This document shows, piece by piece, positions 61,011 through 64,000 of a stretch of 64,000 nucleotides of DNA. This stretch comes from CAVYEM01 sp963767635 (GTDB lineage: Bacteria; Vulcanimicrobiota; Vulcanimicrobiia; Vulcanimicrobiales; Vulcanimicrobiaceae): positions 186,001 to 250,000 of the forward strand of contig CAVYEM010000003.1 in NCBI GenBank assembly GCA_963767635.1, written 5' to 3'. Position 1 is the first letter of the stretch, and every line of letters starts with the position of its first letter. Both the position numbers and the translations under genes were made by a program. The notes under the pieces are model-generated. The model was not told the origin of the DNA, made no database searches, and saw only the letters and a list, made by a program, of their open reading frames with translations.

Positions 61011-63620
61011 ATGATGAGAAGCCAAGAACTGCGCTCAGCCTTCGTCGAGTTTTTTACGCAGCGAGATCACCGGCAAGTCCCTTCGGCGAGCCTAATTCCC
61101 GACGCAATGTCGACGACGCTCTTTACGATCGCCGGCATGGAGCAGTTCGTTCCCGCCTTTTTGGGAGAAGAGCCGCCTCCGGCGTCTAACGTCGTAACGG
61201 TTCAGCGCTGCCTGCGCGTAGCGGGCGGGAAGAGCGACATCGAAAACGTCGGGCGAACGGGGCGCCACGGCACGTTTTTGGAAATGCTGGGCAACTTCAG
61301 CTTCGGCGGCTATTACAAACCCGAAGCGATCCGGTTCGCATGGGATTTTCTCACGCGGCGCCTTGCGATCGATCCCGCAAAGCTCGCGATCACCGTGCAC
61401 ACCTCCGATGACGAGGCCGCTCAAATTTGGCGCACGGAGATCGGCTTGCCGCCCGAACGTATCTCGCGCTTTGATGAAGATAATTTCTGGACGATGGGAT
61501 CCACGGGCCCGTGCGGCCCCTGCACGGAAATTTTCTACGACACCGGAGCGCAAAACGCGCTCGGACCGAGTGACGACGGACCCAATAAGGGCAATCGCTG
61601 GGTGGAAATCTGGAACTTGGTATTCCAGCAGTACAATCGCGGCGTCGACGGCACGCTGCAAGAGCTGCCGCGCAAGCAGATCGACACGGGAGCCGGGTTA
61701 GAACGCATGCTGGCGGTAGTAAACGGCAAAGCGTCCATGTATGAAACGGATCTGTTCACCGATCTCATCGACGCGCAGCCGCCTATCGGCGTGAATGCAC
61801 TCTCGGAAACCAGTCGGCTGGAACGGCGCAACATCATCGCAGATCACGCGCGCGCGGTGACGTTTCTGGTCAACGACGGCGTCTATCCAGGCAACACCGA
61901 CCGCGGCTACGTGCTGCGGTTCTTGATTCGCCGCGCGATCCGCAACGGACGATTGCTGGGTTATCCGAATGGGTTTCTTACGGATCTCGTGCCGGCGGTC
62001 GTTGCGTCGCTGGAATCGGGGTATCCCGAATTGCGCGCCAATATCTCGCGCATTCAAAGTGCGCTGCGGACTGAAGAGCAAACCTTCGATCGCACGTTGG
62101 AGCGCGGCCTGAACATGCTCGACGACCTGCTCGCGCAGATTCCGCAAGGCGAAACGCTGAACGGCCGGGACGCGTTCGTGCTGCACGACACGTACGGCTT
62201 CCCCGTGGAGCTCACGCGCGAGATTGCCGCGGAGCGGAGCGTTGCAATCGATCATGCGGGGTTTGAGGCGGCGATGCGCGAGCAGCGCGAGCGCGCTCGG
62301 CGCGACGCTGCAGGCAAACGCGCCGTCGTGTCGCTCGCCGATCTGCCCGCCACGAAAAGCGAATTCTTAGGATACGAAGGACTCGAGGCAGACGGACGCA
62401 TCGTCGGCATGCTCAAGAACGGCGAGCTGGTTGAAGAGATACGCGAAGGCGAAGAAGCGCAGATCCTCCTGGACCGCACGTCGTTCTATGCCGAGAAGGG
62501 CGGTCAGATCGGCGATCGCGGCACGCTGCGCACGAGCAATGCCGAATTTGCCGTGGCGGACACGCAGTATCAAGGCGAGGCGATTGCGCACTACGGGAAG
62601 CTCCGGCGCGGTGTGCTGACGGCCGGCGAAAACGTGCACACCCAGGTCGATCCGCAGTGGCGCAGAGAGATTCGGCGCCATCATACCTCTGCGCATTTGC
62701 TGCAGCGCGCGCTCAAAGACGTCGTGGGTGAAGACGTCGCGCAAGCCGGTTCGTGGGTCGGTATCGACCGCATGCGCTTCGATTTTCGCTCGCCCGGCGG
62801 TGCGCTGACGACGCAGCAGAAGCGAGAGGTCGTGCGCCGCGTGAACGACATGATCCGCGATGACGTGCCGCTCGAAACGCGCGTGCTGCCGATCGAGGAA
62901 GCCAAGGCGGCCGGCGCGGTCATGATGTTCGGGGAGAAGTACGGCAATCGCGTGCGCGTCGTCAAGGCGGGACCATCGATCGAGTTTTGCGGCGGCACGC
63001 ACGCGCACTCGACGGGCGAACTAGGAATGTTCGTGATCTTGAACGAGTTTTCGATCGGCTCGGGCATACGCAGAATCGAGTCGTGCGTGTCGCGCGCCGC
63101 CCAGGAGTTCACGCTGCGTCAGCAAGAGCTCGTCGGCGATTTGGCAGCTTCGCTCGCAACCACTCCGGACGAACTGGGCGAGCGGATCGCCAAACTGCAG
63201 CGTGAGGTAAAAGATCTGCAGAACGCGATGGGCGAGATCAAAGCGCGCCTTGCCGCTGCGGACGCGCAGACGTACGTGCAGTCGGCGGAGCGTTCCGGCG
63301 GAAAAACGTTCGTCGGGGCCGTCGTCCACGAAGCCGACGCGCCGGCGCTCAAGCATCTGGGCAGCGCGATTCGGCAACGTCTGCGCAGCGGCGTCATCGC
63401 CCTTGCCGGCGTGGACGACGGTACGGTCAGTTTGCTCGTGAGCGCGAGCGACGACATGGTGAAAGCCGGCGTGCACGCGGGCAACCTGCTCAAGCTCGCG
63501 GCGCCGCTCGTCGATGGGCGCGGCGGTGGTCAAGCCGCCCAGGCGCAAGGCGGGGGAAAAAAGCCGCAGGGGGCAGACGAGGCCGTGCGGACGATTCGAA
63601 CGGCGGTGCTGGGCGCGTGA
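61011..63620 (+). CDS. alaS: Alanyl-tRNA synthetase
   Basis: The 869-residue protein has the class II catalytic domain (STTLFTIAGMEQFVPAFLG; VGRTGRHGTFLEMLGNFSFGGYYK; motif 2 DEDNFWTMGSTGPCGPCTEIFYD), the editing domain with HHTSAHLLQRAL and CGGTHAHSTGELG, and the C-terminal oligomerisation/DHHA1 domain with a glycine-rich end. It charges tRNA-Ala and clears Ser/Gly mischarges. Start ATG 61011, 44 bases after the sigma gene. Confidence 0.96.
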   Translation: MMRSQELRSAFVEFFTQRDHRQVPSASLIPDAMSTTLFTIAGMEQFVPAFLGEEPPPASNVVTVQRCLRVAGGKSDIENVGRTGRHGTFLEMLGNFSFGGYYKPEAIRFAWDFLTRRLAIDPAKLAITVHTSDDEAAQIWRTEIGLPPERISRFDEDNFWTMGSTGPCGPCTEIFYDTGAQNALGPSDDGPNKGNRWVEIWNLVFQQYNRGVDGTLQELPRKQIDTGAGLERMLAVVNGKASMYETDLFTDLIDAQPPIGVNALSETSRLERRNIIADHARAVTFLVNDGVYPGNTDRGYVLRFLIRRAIRNGRLLGYPNGFLTDLVPAVVASLESGYPELRANISRIQSALRTEEQTFDRTLERGLNMLDDLLAQIPQGETLNGRDAFVLHDTYGFPVELTREIAAERSVAIDHAGFEAAMREQRERARRDAAGKRAVVSLADLPATKSEFLGYEGLEADGRIVGMLKNGELVEEIREGEEAQILLDRTSFYAEKGGQIGDRGTLRTSNAEFAVADTQYQGEAIAHYGKLRRGVLTAGENVHTQVDPQWRREIRRHHTSAHLLQRALKDVVGEDVAQAGSWVGIDRMRFDFRSPGGALTTQQKREVVRRVNDMIRDDVPLETRVLPIEEAKAAGAVMMFGEKYGNRVRVVKAGPSIEFCGGTHAHSTGELGMFVILNEFSIGSGIRRIESCVSRAAQEFTLRQQELVGDLAASLATTPDELGERIAKLQREVKDLQNAMGEIKARLAAADAQTYVQSAERSGGKTFVGAVVHEADAPALKHLGSAIRQRLRSGVIALAGVDDGTVSLLVSASDDMVKAGVHAGNLLKLAAPLVDGRGGGQAAQAQGGGKKPQGADEAVRTIRTAVLGA

Positions 63621-64000
63621 TCCGCGTCCTGGCGCTCGTGCTGCTGGCGGTGGCCGGCGTCTCGCCGCTCGATTCGCAAGTCGTGCTCGACCGTTACGCC
63701 GCGCGTCTGCTGCGCGAAGAAGGCCCCAAAGTGCTCGTATTCTCGTACACGGTTACGCAAGCGGGCCCGCGCGACATCGAACAGACGCACCGCATTTTCC
63801 GCAGCGGCGATCTGGTGCGCGACGAAACGCTCACGGTCGACGGGGTCCGGCAAAAGAGCATCCGCATCGCGCGGTATCGCAACCGCTACACGCTCGACAA
63901 CCTGGCTCCGCGTATGACGCAGTATGCGTTTTTGTTCGAACGTTCGGCGCGCGCGGGCAGCGCGCTGCAGTATACGTACCACGCCGTGCCGCTGGGCGCG
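63617..64000 (+). CDS. Exported protein of unknown function, 3' end outside window
   Basis: GTG at 63617 (overlapping the alaS stop by 4 bases) opens 128 codons up to the window edge. It has a signal peptide (VIRVLALVLLAVAGVSP) and a soluble part with VLVFSYTVTQAGPRDIEQTHRIFRSGDLVRDE. This resembles lipoprotein-carrier-like beta-rich periplasmic proteins, but I do not recognise a family with certainty. Confidence 0.6.
   Translation, partial: MIRVLALVLLAVAGVSPLDSQVVLDRYAARLLREEGPKVLVFSYTVTQAGPRDIEQTHRIFRSGDLVRDETLTVDGVRQKSIRIARYRNRYTLDNLAPRMTQYAFLFERSARAGSALQYTYHAVPLGA

Noticed and set aside
1..64000. CRISPR arrays, prophage, insertion sequences, tRNA or rRNA genes
   Set aside because: No regularly spaced repeats, transposase or phage genes, or cloverleaf/rRNA blocks were seen on either strand.

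Overview
The window is a GC-rich, gene-dense chromosomal segment of a diderm bacterium. It carries ADP-heptose/LPS-core genes, two LptA/OstA-like proteins, lipoprotein signals and an outer-envelope glycosyltransferase cluster, so an outer membrane with LPS-like glycolipid is likely. Several traits look Firmicutes-like: an atp operon followed by murA and an MreB/Mbl gene, a SpoIIAA/SpoIIAB/SigF-type partner-switching module, and an L27 protein with a Firmicutes-style N-terminal extension. This mix fits a deep-branching diderm of the Terrabacteria side. Candidate phylum Eremiobacterota (WPS-2/Vulcanimicrobiota) is my best guess, but it is inference and not proven by the sequence. I saw no tRNA, rRNA, CRISPR array, prophage or insertion sequence.

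Layout. 1-7096 (minus): polysaccharide deacetylase, rpmA, obg, nadD, a DUF3465 lipoprotein, maf, mreC, mreD and mrdA (cut by the left edge), i.e. a ribosome/cell-elongation block. 7152-14832 (plus): fabF, rnc, smc, purH and a glyoxalase-fold protein. 14855-15943 (minus): a membrane permease fused to a YcgQ-like domain. 16004-29009 (plus): hisS, accB, gmhA, hldA, hldC, an LpxB-like protein, five glycosyltransferases with an mscS channel among them, aspS and a small exported protein. 29112-34912 (minus): a tightly overlapping operon of an enolase-family epimerase, a DUF1611/DgcN-like protein, a peptide-binding lipoprotein, a C39-like peptidase, trmL and a family-5 uracil-DNA glycosylase. 35014-36651 (minus): two small unknowns, a structured RNA candidate and a TIM-barrel sugar-phosphate isomerase. 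36696-43395 (plus): rpiB, a small membrane protein, glyA, an inserted type II restriction-modification pair, upp, dCMP deaminase, a WecA/TagO-type transferase and wecB. 43379-50996 (plus): the complete F-type ATP synthase operon. 51019-64000 (plus): murA, mreB, tsaC, two lptA-like genes, rarA, a cysteine desulfurase, DUF948 and YtxH proteins, rsbV/rsbW/sigF homologues, alaS and a partial exported protein.

The main oddity is a set of single-base reading-frame breaks in otherwise intact genes: rpmA, deacetylase, one GT9 gene (twice), C39 peptidase, peptide-binding protein, atpA and the cysteine desulfurase. Seven of the eight breaks lie in or within a few bases of AGCT, or restore AGCT when corrected. 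Since rpmA and atpA are essential single copies here, these are most likely systematic consensus errors, perhaps caused by a modified AGCT motif in the DNA, rather than pseudogenes. Other points of interest are an apparent ATT start for mreC, two families of intergenic palindromic repeats, a duplicated ribosome-binding leader enclosing a 42-codon ORF in front of atpA, a strong terminator facing the wrong way between rarA and the desulfurase, and the restriction-modification island that has altered the end of glyA and runs into upp.
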